A stretch of 64,000 nt of DNA from Austropuccinia psidii (taxonomy: Eukaryota; Basidiomycota; Pucciniomycetes; Pucciniales; Sphaerophragmiaceae), in NCBI GenBank assembly GCA_023105745.1, contig JALGQZ010000011.1, positions 47,398,698 to 47,462,697 of the forward strand, given 5' to 3'. The notes under the pieces are model-generated. The model saw nothing but the letters and a program-made list of their open reading frames with translations, did not search any database and was not told the origin of the DNA. A program made the translations under genes and the position numbers. The stretch's first letter is position 1; each line of letters opens with the position of its first letter. This document shows, piece after piece, positions 45,519 through 56,706 of the stretch.

Positions 45519-46235
45519 TGTCACAGGGGCTCTTAAAAATAAGTTGAGTGTCCTGGAATTCAGTAATAAGGGAACCCTCTTCAAAGACTTCAAAAGAAAT
45601 TAAAGAAATAAGAGTGAGAATATATTTCTTTAATATGGAAAAGTGCAAGTACAAAGATATGAAAATAAGAAATGAAGTCAATAGCCAAACAGAAATTGAA
45701 GCAACTCCTTTATCACTGCTTCAACCTCCTAGAAAGAATAATGGAATTAGTAAATGATATGAGGACCAATATCCACTGACAGGTGAGAAAATATATGAAA
45801 ATGACTGACTTGATAATATCAATATTCACTATCAAGATGAAAAAAAGGTCAAAAAAAACCTGGTAGAGTAATTAATTGGGGGAAAACACCCGGGTTTGAA
45901 AGAGAGGCTGGTATATATGAAAAATTGAGAGCTAGATTACTTAAGGCTTAAAAATGGTCTATATTGAACCCTCAAAGCTGTATTGTTTGCTTGGGGAAAT
46001 GTACACCTGGCTGAATTGGGAAATGAACTGGGTTGAATGGTCTTCCCATGGTCTATTGTTGAAATACAGGCCTCTATTGAAAGAGACTTTATTGAATGAG
46101 CATGCGTTACAAGGTGGATTTACAGAGCATTGACATTTGACAACTGATTTGTAACTTCCTCTTGAATTTCCCTTGAATTCCACATGAGAATATTAAACCT
46201 TCAGGTCTGAGAGGTATTTTTTACTTGTAATATGG
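45519..46235 (-). repeat. Old relic of a B/C-family LTR
   Basis: Starts TGTCACAGGGGCTCTT, the minus-strand end of the B-family LTR, and follows it with strong decay: TGGAATTAGTAAATGATATG, GTAATTAATTGGGGGAAAA and CAACTGATTTGTAACTTCC all have counterparts at 54650-55100. The other half, with the TGCGCA array, is missing. It shows the family was active long before B and C. Confidence 0.82.
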
Positions 46236-46284
46236 CCCCTTTATTTGGTCATCCTCAAATTCCTGTTGAAGAAGACAAATAATT

Positions 46285-46427
46285 GCGTAACATCTTGATA
46301 ATAGTAACAATATCAAAAGTGCTATGACTGTCCTCAGTAAAAAAATATAATAAAATAAAATATTATAACCAAAAATTATATATAATTATTAAAAAATAAA
46401 TTTAATTATTATTATATAATATAAAAG
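46285..46427 (-). repeat. Gypsy-F 3' LTR, left part
   Basis: Matches the distal end of the D-family LTR (CTATGACTGTCCTCAGTA) up to the MULE insertion. The outermost about 20 bases are degraded, so the exact LTR end is uncertain. The last 8 nt, TATAAAAG, are the MULE target duplication. Confidence 0.8.
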
Positions 46428-46555
46428 GGGTATTGGTAAAAACACGTAAGCAAATTGGTAAAAACACGTAAGAGCTTACGTGTTTTTACTAAAAACTTAT
46501 GTGTTTTGGCCATAATTTGGTAAAAACACGTAAGATTTTAGTAAAAACACGTAAG
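46428..46555 (+). repeat. MULE-1 left terminal inverted repeat with six transposase-site-like motifs
   Basis: Six copies of GGTAAAAACACGTAAG or variants in the order forward, forward, reverse, reverse, forward, forward. The right end has the exact mirror order. Confidence 0.92.
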
Positions 46556-47061
46556 GGGTGCCCTGGGCCCATTTTTAATTAAAATGAAAGACCATTGGGC
46601 CTGTATTGGGCCAAAACATGCCCAAAAGAGGTTTGTTCCCCACAAAACCTCTCTAACTCCAAATTGTTTCAGATTTTTTTGCCCAGCCCCCCCAAAAAAA
46701 CAAACAAGTGCAAACACCCCAATAATCCACATTATCCCCACCCCAAACCATTGTTTTTTTTGGAAAAACAGCATTATCAAAGCCATTTTGCAAAGCTTTT
46801 CACACTTTTTTTTCTTTTTTTCCCCCAAAGACTGCATTTTCCACCACAACAACCTGCTTTCAAGCCTCTCAATTTTCAATTTTTTACCATCCCTCATCAA
46901 TTAATCCCACATTTAAACAACTTTCTGTCACTCTTAACGACTTCTGTTCATTTTGCACACCTTTTTTCACCTCTTTTTCACATTTTGAAAGGTTCTTACC
47001 CCATTCCAAATCCCCCAATTCCCCCTTTTTTTTACTTTTATACATAATTTTCATTAAAAAA

Positions 47062-49995
47062 ATGCTTCAACCCCCCACTGAAGGTGAATTTCAGACCCTT
47101 GAGCTTCTTTGGCAACATGTGCATAATGTTACCAGGGCTCAGGGGTATGCTGTGTCCACCTTGAGGTCCAATATGACTCACAACCAAATTGAAATATGTT
47201 GTGACAGGTCTGGCACCCCAAATCCCAACAAAAGCCCCTCCAAAACAGTCACCTCAAGAAAGCTTGACTGTCCTTTTAGACTTTATGCCAGGAAATATGC
47301 CAAGAGTACCACTTGGACTCTTAAAGTCAAAAATCCTGAACATAGCCATGATGCCACTGAAAATATCATGGCACATCCTGCTTTCAGGAAATTCAATGAG
47401 CCATAAACATCCCAAATTGCTCAAATGTCTGAATCACTGCTCATGCCAAGGCAAATTCAGGCCCAATTATGCAGCCAGAGGGAGTCTGACAGGCCTGTAA
47501 TCCTTCAAGACATTTATAACCAAGTCAAGAAAATCAAGAAAGACAAACTGCAAGGCAGAAGGCCCATTGATGATCTTATTGACACTCTCAAAGAAGAAAA
47601 TTTTGCTTGGTCCTCTGCAAGGGATTCTGAGGGACACATTACCTCCTTGTTTTTGACTCACCCCCTGGCCATAAAACTTCTTCATGGCTTTCCTCATGTC
47701 ATTCTTATGGATTGTACTTATAAAACCAATAAGTACAAAATGCCCCTTTTTCATATTGCTGGATTCAGCTCAACAAATAAGACCTTTTCTGGGGCTTTTT
47801 GTTTGATGAAGAATGAAAATGAAACTTCATATACTTGGGCATTAAATCAATACATTGAAAAGGTCCTCAACAACACCAATATTGTTCCCCCTCCAGTTAT
47901 TGTTATTGACAGGGATCTGGCCTTGAAAAACTCTATTAAGAAGCTCTTCCCAGACTCCAAAGTCATGCTATGCATTTGGCACATCAACAAGGATGTATCT
48001 GCTCATTGCATGAAGAAAATTGGTCATGGAACTGATTTTGAAAATTTTATGGGCCTTTGGAATCAAGTAATATACTTCTTCACTTTATTTCATTTTATTT
48101 CACTTTTTTTCTTATTATTGTCTTTATTAATGACTTTGGGATTCTTTTCTCAGCTTATGTATTCACCCACTGAAAAGTCTTTCAAAGACAAGTGGAAGAA
48201 GCTTCAAAAGCAAGTTAAAAATGCTGAGGTCTTGCAGTATTTGGAAAATACCTGGCTTCCTCTAAAGGAGTATTATGTGCCAGCCTGGACCAACCACCAT
48301 TGCCACCTGGGTGTGGGATCCACCTCCAGAGTTGAAGGTGCCCATGCCATGGTTAAACTTTGGCTACAAAAGTCCACTGGTACTCTCCTGGAGGTAGTCA
48401 GGGCACTCCACATGGCATTCAGAAAACAATTTATTGAAATTATCAACAGAATCTCCAAAGAAATGATTGTCCATGTCAAGAATTTTCCTCCACACATCTG
48501 TTCCCTCAATGGCAAGGTGTCTCATTATGCTCTTCAGATTGCCTTTGAAAATTTCAAAAGAAAATTTCCTCCAAATGAAAAATGCACCAACAAATACAAC
48601 AATTATAAAGGCATTCCTTGCAAGCATAAGACCCAAAAGGCATTTGCCAAGCGCCAAAGGCTTGAATTATCAGACTTCCATCCTCAATGGCATTTGAATT
48701 TGCCTGTGAGGGTTTTTGAATTTCTTCTTATTATTTTTTTCTTATTAACTGATTTTATTTGTCATATTCTTCTCAGACTGGTTTTCAAGGTGATGATCAA
48801 AGTGTTGAAAAAGAAAGAAAGAATGAAGCCAAGAAAATATTTGAAGACATTGGGGAAGACCTGTTCCGAAGACCAATGGCAGAAATCACTCCAATACTCC
48901 AACATTTTCAAGATGTTTTGACTGGAGAAGTCCCATTTGATCAAATTCCCAAGAGTCAAGAGGATGATCAATATTATGAAGACCCTCTAGAATGCAAGAA
49001 TATCCGTGGAAGACCCCAAGGAGCCAAGAATAAAAACAAAAGAGACCCTTCAAGATTTGAAATTATTGAAAGTCAATCCAAGAGAAGAGGAAGACCCCCA
49101 TCAAAAGTGACCAGCACAACAGCTTCAAGATCCCAGTCAAATGTCCCCTCTCCAATTATGGAAGTGGACTCATCTGAAGATTCTGAAGATTCTGAGGACT
49201 CATTATCTAAATCCATCAGTTCATCAGATTCACTACCCTCAGCAACTGAATTAAATAAATCAGAAGTAACCCTTAGAAGGTCAAGAATATTGGCAATTGG
49301 AAGCAAAACATCACCAAGAAAATCACACAAGCCTGCCACCAGTTTTAATATCTATGATGCAATTGACTTGACCTGTGAGCATTGTCAAAGCAACTATCAC
49401 ACAAGTGATGAATGCTCCAAGCTGTTTGTGAGTTTCTGATTCTTTTTAATGTAATTTTATGTTGTTTATTTTGATATTTATTCATTTTTTGGACTTATTT
49501 TATCAGATAACTGGCTCAGAAGACTTGCCCAAGTTTATATTGAAATACACCTTCAAGGAAATCAATGTCCAGGGTGATGGAAACTGTGGCTACAGAACAG
49601 TGTCCCACTTCATTTACAAGACTCAAGATCAATAGGCTGATGTCAGAGGTGACTTGGCTGAAGAAATTCAACAAAATCAAGACCTTTATGAAGCCATGAA
49701 CACCTTAATTCCCTCAGTACCCTCTTATTTGGAAAGAATTGAATGGTATGAAGATGTTGGCCAGGCTCCAAAAAGCAAGTGGATGTCCATGCCTGACATG
49801 GGGGATCCAATTGCAAATAAGTATAAAAGACCAGTTTTCTTTTATTCCACAGCCCAATCTTTTTCTTTTTTCCCTTATTTCTGTCCTCCAAATGATAATC
49901 CCCCCATTTTCATCTGCTTCTTGAATAGTTGTGCTCATTTTGTTCCTTTGGACATCATCATTTCTAAAGTTTATCCTGTCCCCCCATTACTGTGA
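47062..49995 (+). pseudogene. MULE-1 FAR1-type transposase fused to an OTU cysteine protease
   Basis: Four exons (47062-48066, 48154-48705, 48777-49427, 49507-49995) join in phase through GT-AG introns of 87, 71 and 79 nt, about 898 codons. In order: FAR1/WRKY-GCM1 DNA-binding domain (CC...CPFRLYARK...EHSHD), MULE transposase with Asp in ILMDCTYKTNKY, Asp in VIDRDLALKN and Glu in TSRVEGAHAM, SWIM finger (YKGIPCKHK), AT-hooks (RGRP, RRGRPPSK), a CCHC knuckle (CEHCQSNYHTSDEC) and an OTU protease with QGDGNCGYR and the His in CAHFVPLDI. Two in-frame stops break it: TAA at 47404-47406 and TAG at 49633-49635, the latter where Trp is expected. Transposase would act in the nucleus; the OTU part would cleave ubiquitin-like modifiers. 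Confidence 0.9.
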
Positions 49996-49999
49996 ACTG

Positions 50000-50789
50000 G
50001 GAGATTCATGCCCAACCACAAGCCCTGGGGTGGGCTGATAAATTTAAGAAACACAGAATGTTGTATTTGTCCAATCTTCCTCCCCCCTCTCAGAAAAAAC
50101 CCACTATTTTGGAGGTTGATTCTGATTGAATGATTTTTGTATATACAATTTATGCCAATTATCCCCCTCCTCAGTCATATTTATTTCTTAAATCCCACCT
50201 CAGTCTCATTTTTTATCAAACTTGTGGAAATTTTGTACTTGAAAATGTTCATATTACACACAAGAGAAAAAACAGTTAAAAAAAACACTCATTGCGCCTT
50301 CACTTGTTGTCCCACCCAAAAAAATTTCCCAATTCATGAGCTTCTGGTTCTTTATTTTCCAGATTGGTCCCTTTAATTCAAAAAAAAAATGAAGGAAATT
50401 CATAAGTGGGAAGTTATTAAATTCACCTTTTAAAAATAGGCATATTACAATGACGGGAAAAAACATTTGAAAAAAACCCCTTTTTGCGCCTTCACTTGTC
50501 CCAACCAAAAAATTCCCAAAATTACGGGATTCTGGTGCTTTATTCTTCAAATTGAACCCTTCATTTTAAAAAAAATTAAGTAAATTCATAAGTGGGAAGA
50601 TTTTAAATGAATTTTTGTAAAAAATATGCCATTTTGGCATATTGGCCAGATTTGTGAAATTTGGCAAAAAAAAAAATTTTGAAAAAATTTGTGCTTATTG
50701 ACATGCCAAGTTGGGAAAAATATGGCAAAAAAAAATTGAAAAAATCCTCAAAGCTGAGCCTGAGGAATTTTTTTTGAAAATTAAGGTCA
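50000..50789 (+). repeat. MULE-1 3' internal region with a tandem duplication
   Basis: Two imperfect units of about 185 bp (about 50241-50430 and 50431-50615) share CATATTACA, TGCGCCTTCACTTGT and TTCATAAGTGGGAAG. The following 170 bp are A-rich and show nothing recognisable. Confidence 0.82.
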
Positions 50790-50916
50790 CTTACATGTTT
50801 TTACCAGAAACTTACGTGTTTCTACCATAAATTGGTAAAAACACGTAAGTTTTTAGTAAAAACACATAAGGGCTTACGTGTTTTTACTAAAAGCTTATGT
50901 GTGTTTACCAACACCC
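50790..50916 (-). repeat. MULE-1 right terminal inverted repeat
   Basis: Six motif copies in the order reverse, reverse, forward, forward, reverse, reverse, ending TTTACCAACACCC. Aligned inward it matches the left end for about 128 bp with scattered changes. Confidence 0.92.
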
Positions 50917-52875
50917 TATAAAAGTAATACAAAATATTAATAAGTATAATAAATTTTAATTATTCTATTATTGTTATAGTCACTGACAGTTATAACAATA
51001 AGAATTGTAAAGGTCTTAATGAGAGAATTACATGTGGAAAATCTAAATATTTAACCACTTATAAATAATATAAATATTATTAATAAAAAGAAATCATAAC
51101 ACCAAATGTGCAGCTATAATTCTTATAGAAAATCCTACATAAAAAAACTAATAATATATAAAAAAGATATAGAATTTTAGAGAAAAACTTACTTATAATA
51201 TATATTTAATACAAGAAGTCAAATAAAACAGTTATTATATTAAATAATTATTTTAATTTAAAAACATGCCAAAAATCAATAATTTAAAAGATAAAACAAC
51301 TTTTTATGATAGAAAATATGATTAAAGAGTTTTTAAGAGGAATTTGTAGATTTGCAGAGATATTTTAAGACAATAATTTTATAAAATAAAATATATTATT
51401 GATGATTAAAACAATAATCTGATTTCTATGATTTGACTTCTTTAATTTAAAATTAATAAAGAATAAAATACTCAAGAAATAATTTAATAATAAGATTTTA
51501 TTTATAATAAAACTTTACCTGATTAAAATGTCTAATATAATTGGATTGGATTGAATTGATGGACAAAAACAGTGATGAATTGACTCTTTTTATGTCTGCA
51601 GAGCATCCCTCATTATTCATAATATATATAGAGGGTGTGCTCAGGTCAAAACTAAAAGGCCATGCTAAAAAATAAAGTTCTTAACTTAAGGTAGCTTATT
51701 TTTAATTCCAATTTTAAGTTACCAGTGTTATTTTTAACTCCAAGTAACTTTATTCCTCATTTGAGTTAATTATTTTAAGTTTGAATATAAAATACCTTTA
51801 TTTATATTCAATTTCATCACATGAACAACTTAAAAATAGAGTTTCAAGTAAAAATCTCTTAAACTAAATTTTTAATTAATTTTTACAGAAATCTTGATTT
51901 TCTTTGAGTATAATTAAAAGAGTAATTTTTCAACCTAATTACCAAGAAAACCTGTTTATAAACAATGCTTAAAATTTGATTTATACACAGATAACATTGA
52001 ATTGTAAGCTGTGTGATATTTATAACCAAATCCATTAAGATTTGGATTCTTAATGAATTTTTAAAGTTATCGCTATTTTTCCATGTAAAATAGCAATACA
52101 AACTAAACCTTAAATTTTGATAAGGTTTAAGATTATTTAAGCTTTGAAAGCTCTTAAAAATTTAATTTCAAGATTTGATATTGGTATTTACCCTTTGGCA
52201 GCTTGAATTTCCTGTTCAAATTGTGAGAAAAACAGTTTAAACTTTAAGGTTGGATCAAAGTCTAATCTTAAAGTCTAAATAAGGTTGTAAATCCTCCAAT
52301 ACAGGTGGATAACCTTCATTGAAGGTTTTCAGATCCAAAAAGTTGGGTACCCCAGCTTTGTTTGGTCTTTTTCCTTTGTCCCACCTTTTTGCATGGATTT
52401 TGCCCTTTTATTCATTTAAAGCCTACTATGGCCTGAAACACTTTTAAATTGAGCCCAGTAAGGATTTACATCCTGTATGGCAAATCCTTAGCCAATTCAG
52501 GAAATATACACAACCCCTCAATTTTAACCAAAATTTTGGTAAGTTTGCATCAACCTTATGCAACTTTAAATTTAACCATTTTAAGAAAATGTTAAAAAAG
52601 CTACACTAGTACTGTGAGATTCTTCAATCTTCCAATAACTTAAGAAATAAACATTTTTGCGTATAACACCCTATGGGTGTACCCTGAGTTATTTTTGGTT
52701 TAGAAACCAAAAATGACATAATAATTACAATTTGTTTTATCCAAAAAAAGTTATACTTATTTTTTGTTATTTTTTATTTTAGTTTCAAATGAAAAGGCTG
52801 TTGAAGACTAAATCAGCTGTATATGAAGTTATTTGTGGCCTTATGAGTATGTCATATATACCTCACAGGCTCACA
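50917..52875 (-). repeat. Gypsy-F 3' LTR, right part
   Basis: Begins with the second TATAAAAG and continues the D-family LTR to GGCTCACA at 52875. Removing MULE-1 gives an LTR of about 2.1 kb, as in Gypsy-D. Confidence 0.88.
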
Positions 52876-53040
52876 TGCCCTACCAAACAAAATGTACTAC
52901 AATTTTCTCCTAGCAGTATACACCCATGTTAATTTGGGGGGTATCATCCACTGTCCAACCTCTCTGCTTCTACTTTTAAGTATGTAAAGCATGAAATTCT
53001 TATTTTTTATTGAGGAACTGGTCTTCTCTCATGTCTGAAT
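52876..53040 (-). other. Gypsy-F 3' UTR with conserved hairpin
   Basis: AGTATACACCC at about 52914-52924 pairs imperfectly with GGGGGGTATCAT downstream, the D-family structure between the chromodomain tail and the LTR. Confidence 0.65.
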
Positions 53041-54412
53041 CTTCTGAGAAACCTTTGGTAATCAGGTATTTTTTCTGCTACAATACATTCATCTTCATGT
53101 TGTGGATTTTGGTACCTGACTAGGTATTCACTTTCATCTTTCCCCTAAGTCTTCTTTCTGTCCACACTTTTAGTAATTTTCTCTCTTCACTTTGATCAAG
53201 TGGAGGTACTTCTAAGGGTGTTTCATTTCTTAAAGGAAATAATTCCTTATCACTTGAAGTGTAATGCTTTACTAGACTAACAGGAAAAGTTGGATGCTTG
53301 TTTTACAATTATCCTGAAAGTTTTACCTGTACTGAATTTGTCCCATGAAGGGCATTCATGATAAATGGTCCTGCAAAGGAATATTTCAATTTATTTGGAC
53401 CTTTAATATTATTAAAGTTCAAGGTTGAAACTAGTATTAATTATAAGTCCCCTACTTTGAATTCTGGGTTTTTATGAGTTTTATCCCCTTTCTGTTTAGA
53501 ATATTCAAAGGCATCATTCATGCTTTGTTTTGCATGATGCCTCACTTTATCAAGAAATAACTTAAAGCTTGAAGAAGTGGGATGAATATCAACTAAGTCT
53601 TTCTTCAAAGTATAAACTGGAAGTTTAAAGTTCCACCTTTTTCCAACATTGCAGGAGTCTTGCCTGTTGAAGCATGGATAGAAGTCTTGTAGGCTGATTC
53701 TGATGCGGTTATAAGAGTAAACCAATCAGAATCTTTAAACTCCAGGTCATTAGCAATAAATCTTCTTATCACATCCTCAAGGGTTTGAATCATTCTTTCT
53801 GCTAGCCCATCTCTTTGTGGATGGTATGCTGTTGAGAATGATAGTTTTTTACCAAAAAGCTTATGTAGATTAGTCCATAAGGCTGATGTAAATTTTGGGT
53901 CTCTATCACTAATGATTTTTTCAAAGAGACCAGTATGGGATATGACTCTGTTCCAAATCAAAAGAGCTGTATCCATAGCTGTGTCATTTTTATGACATGG
54001 TAAAAAGATTGGGGTTTTGCTATATCTGTCAACAATGGCAAGACATGCATTGTAACTTTTATCACCTCCAGGTGGAAAGGCAGTTACCCAATCCATGTGA
54101 ACCACTTCCCATAGGGTACTTGGTTCTTGAATATGGATAATTAAACCAAATCTTTTACCAGTAGCTTTATTGGCTTTCTGGCATCTATCACAATTGTGAC
54201 AGTACTCAATGAAATCTTTTCTCCAAGATGGCCACCAGGCACATGTATTAATTCTTTCCATTGTTCTGTCTTCAGACAGATGTACAGAATAAATTTTATC
54301 ATGGCATTCCAGTAGTATTGTGTTGATCAACATTCTACTACATAAGACCATGACACATGTGTGTTTAGACCTATCATATAAGATACCATCAAAAAAATAG
54401 AATATTCCATTG
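53041..54412 (-). pseudogene. pol: Gypsy-F integrase and chromodomain-like tail, truncated by Gypsy-C
   Basis: On the minus strand the core shows HDKIYSVH with [24 protein letters not shown] and [10 protein letters not shown], so the zinc-binding and DDE residues are present. A frameshift lies near 53690 (53441-53725 continues in another frame with FKVGDL), then further breaks before a decayed tail with EYLVRYQNPQHEDE (about 53080-53125). The upstream end at 54412 is the Gypsy-C insertion point. It is closer to Gypsy-D than to Gypsy-A in wording. Confidence 0.87.
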
Positions 54413-55899
54413 TGTCACAGGGGCTCTTGGACAGAAATACAAGAGTGGCCTGGCACTCAGCAATCAGGGAACTCACTTGGAAGACTCCAAAAGGATAAAG
54501 AATAAAAATAATAAGAATGAATTCCTCTAAAAGATATGCAGGTACAAGATGAGATGCAAAAGAGGAAAGGGAAGCCAAATTGCCAAAGAGCCAACCAAGT
54601 AAGTCCTTAATCACTGTTTCAACCTGCCAAAAATGAATAATGGAATTAGTAAGGATATGACCACCAAATATCCATTGACAGGCGAAGAAAGAGAAAAGAG
54701 AAAAGTGCTAAATGACTGACTTAATAATATCAGTATTTGCTTAACTAAAATGAAAAGAAAATAGAGATAAAATAAAATCAAAATATATTAATTAACTGGG
54801 GAAAACCCCCCAGGGTGGAAAGGGTAGCCGGTATATGTGAAAAGTTGGGAGCTTGAGTTCTTCAGGCTGAAAACTGATCTGTATTGATCCTTGAGGCTGT
54901 ATTGATTGTTTTGGGAATTGATACAGCTGGCTAATATTGAAATTGAATTGGGTTGAATGAATTTCCCATGATTGAAAATGAAATACAGTTCTTGATGGAT
55001 CCAGACTGTATTGAAATGAATATGGTTGCCAAGATGGATTGAGTGGAGCTTTGACACTTGACAACTTCTTTTTGGCACTGCCTCTTGAATACACTTGAGA
55101 ATGAATTGAAAGTATTCCCTTGGAATGAATACTTGGAGTGAGAATAACCAATGGCTGCTTGATGGCGTCATTGGTCTTTGATGCTGAAACACTTGCTTTT
55201 GAGCCTTGATGATTCCTCTGAATGATTGGGTGCCTTGATGACGTGATGAGATGTTCGAATGTTGAAATGAACATTTGATATTGCCACCATTGAATTGCTG
55301 TTGAAAAATGATGCACAATGATATATAACATCATTTATGGCATATTGGTTGATTGGCAAGAAGATTACGTCCAAAGGTCTTGAGATGGAAAGGCAGAGGG
55401 AAAAGGATGGATGTAATGGCTTCAGAGCTTGGAATGGTGTTTCTGGGCCTTTTGGGGTTTTTGGCCACTTTTGGGTTCTGAGCCAAAAAACTGGCCCAAA
55501 AGGCGGGAAAGTGTCTTTTGGACACTTTGCGTCAAAGTGCGCAAAAATGCGCAAAATGCGCAAAAGTGCGCAAAAATGCGCAAAATGCGCAAAGAGTGCG
55601 CAAATGCGCAAATGCGCATTATGAGCCCAAATGGCCAAAAACAGCCATTTGGGCCATTTCCCCTGGTTTTGAGGGAAATGACCAGAAATACCCATTTGGG
55701 CATAAATTGCCGCTATGGGTTCTGGATTGAGGTGAAGGGCCATGAAGGCCCCAAAACACAAATGGCCATAAATGGTCCATAAGATAATGACGTGGCCATA
55801 TTGGCCACTGGTGATGGATATGGCCAATTGGCCATAAAGGAACCGTGGCTTGATATGCCATATGGGGATCCAAGGAGGTGAATTGTCATGGTTGTGACA
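54413..55899 (-). repeat. Gypsy-C 3' LTR
   Basis: 1487 bp with termini TGTCAC and GTGACA on the reverse strand as in Gypsy-B. The TGCGCA array (about 55537-55620) has about nine units. The adjoining run TACCCCCCACCTTG (minus-strand purines) is the polypurine tract. Confidence 0.95.
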
Positions 55900-56706
55900 G
55901 TACCCCCCACCTTGAAATGGTGAGCTCCTGAGCACCAATACAAGGTGAAGCCTGTTGAGGCTATTGGAAAGATTTTGAGAGAGTGATTCAAGAGGACTGA
56001 TTAACATAAGAAATTTGAAGACTGATATTAAAAATTTGACATTTGACGCAGGACTTGCTTGATCTTCTTTTGACATTGGCTTCATGATTTGAATTGAATT
56101 TTTAAAATGAATGAAAATTTTTGACGTGATAATTGACGTGATAAAAGAGAATTTAAAATGAAAATAAAATAATAATAAAGAATGAAAATGAAATTAAGAA
56201 AAGAAAAGGAAAAAGAAAAAGAGAAATGAATTGAATCTTGAGGAGGTTCCAATCTTCATCACGGAGGTTGATAACTGATTTTGAAATTGGCCAAGGACCT
56301 GGAAAGATAAATTTGATGCCAGGTGCTCACAAAGTGGCCAAGGTGATGTTTTGACAAGATTGTAGACCCCTCAGGGAAGTGCACACCAGGAGAGGAACTT
56401 ACTTTTGGTAGTTACCACTCCCGCCAGTGCCATAAAAATAAAACAAAACTGTTGAAGGAATGAATTTGAAGTTGGAATCTTGGAAATGAATTGAAAAGTG
56501 AATGACTCATTGTCCCAAGTGAAAATGGCCATAAGATTGGAAATGAAGTTGAAAGCCATGCCAAAGATCTGTGTCCAAAATTGCAAAGTGCTCACAGAGT
56601 GGCCAAGGTGATGCTTACAACAAAAGAGTAGAATACCCCTAAAGGTGCATACCAGGAGTGGGACTTACTTTTGGTAATTCCTCTCCCCACCAAGCACCAT
56701 AATGAA
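55900..56706 (-). other. Gypsy-C 3' untranslated region
   Basis: Carries the same two related blocks as Gypsy-B (about 56329-56430 and 56590-56700), each with ACTTACTTTTGGT, the complement of ACCAAAAGTAAGT. No gene is seen. Confidence 0.8.

Larger units (their letters stand above)
46428..50916 (+). mobile_element. MULE-1: Mutator-like DNA transposon with OTU protease, 4489 bp
   Basis: Flanked by the perfect 8-bp duplication TATAAAAG (46420-46427 and 50917-50924). Ends are GGGTATTGG and CCAACACCC, with terminal inverted repeats of about 128 bp (46428-46555 and 50790-50916). Inside is a four-exon transposase gene. It lies in an LTR of Gypsy-F whose two halves rejoin when it and one duplication are removed. 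Confidence 0.95.
46236..54412 (-). mobile_element. Gypsy-F: D-family element split by MULE-1 and by Gypsy-C
   Basis: Only the 3' end is in the window: the 3' LTR (about 46285-52875, carrying MULE-1) and the integrase region (52876-54412). At 54413 Gypsy-C interrupts it just before the integrase zinc-binding motif. The rest should continue right of the window after a copy of CATTG. Confidence 0.87.

Noticed and set aside
46428..46555. CRISPR-like look of the regularly spaced 16-bp motifs
   Set aside because: Motifs alternate in orientation, the copy mirrors the other end of a transposon, and the DNA is fungal.
46584..47047. Two overlapping frames just upstream of the MULE transposase
   Set aside because: Pro/Phe/Lys-rich from C/T/A-biased leader DNA; the FAR1 domain starts at 47062.
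48067..48153. In-frame hydrophobic segment as a membrane span of the transposase
   Set aside because: It is a GT-AG intron of 87 nt that happens to be open; removing it joins the transposase domain cleanly.
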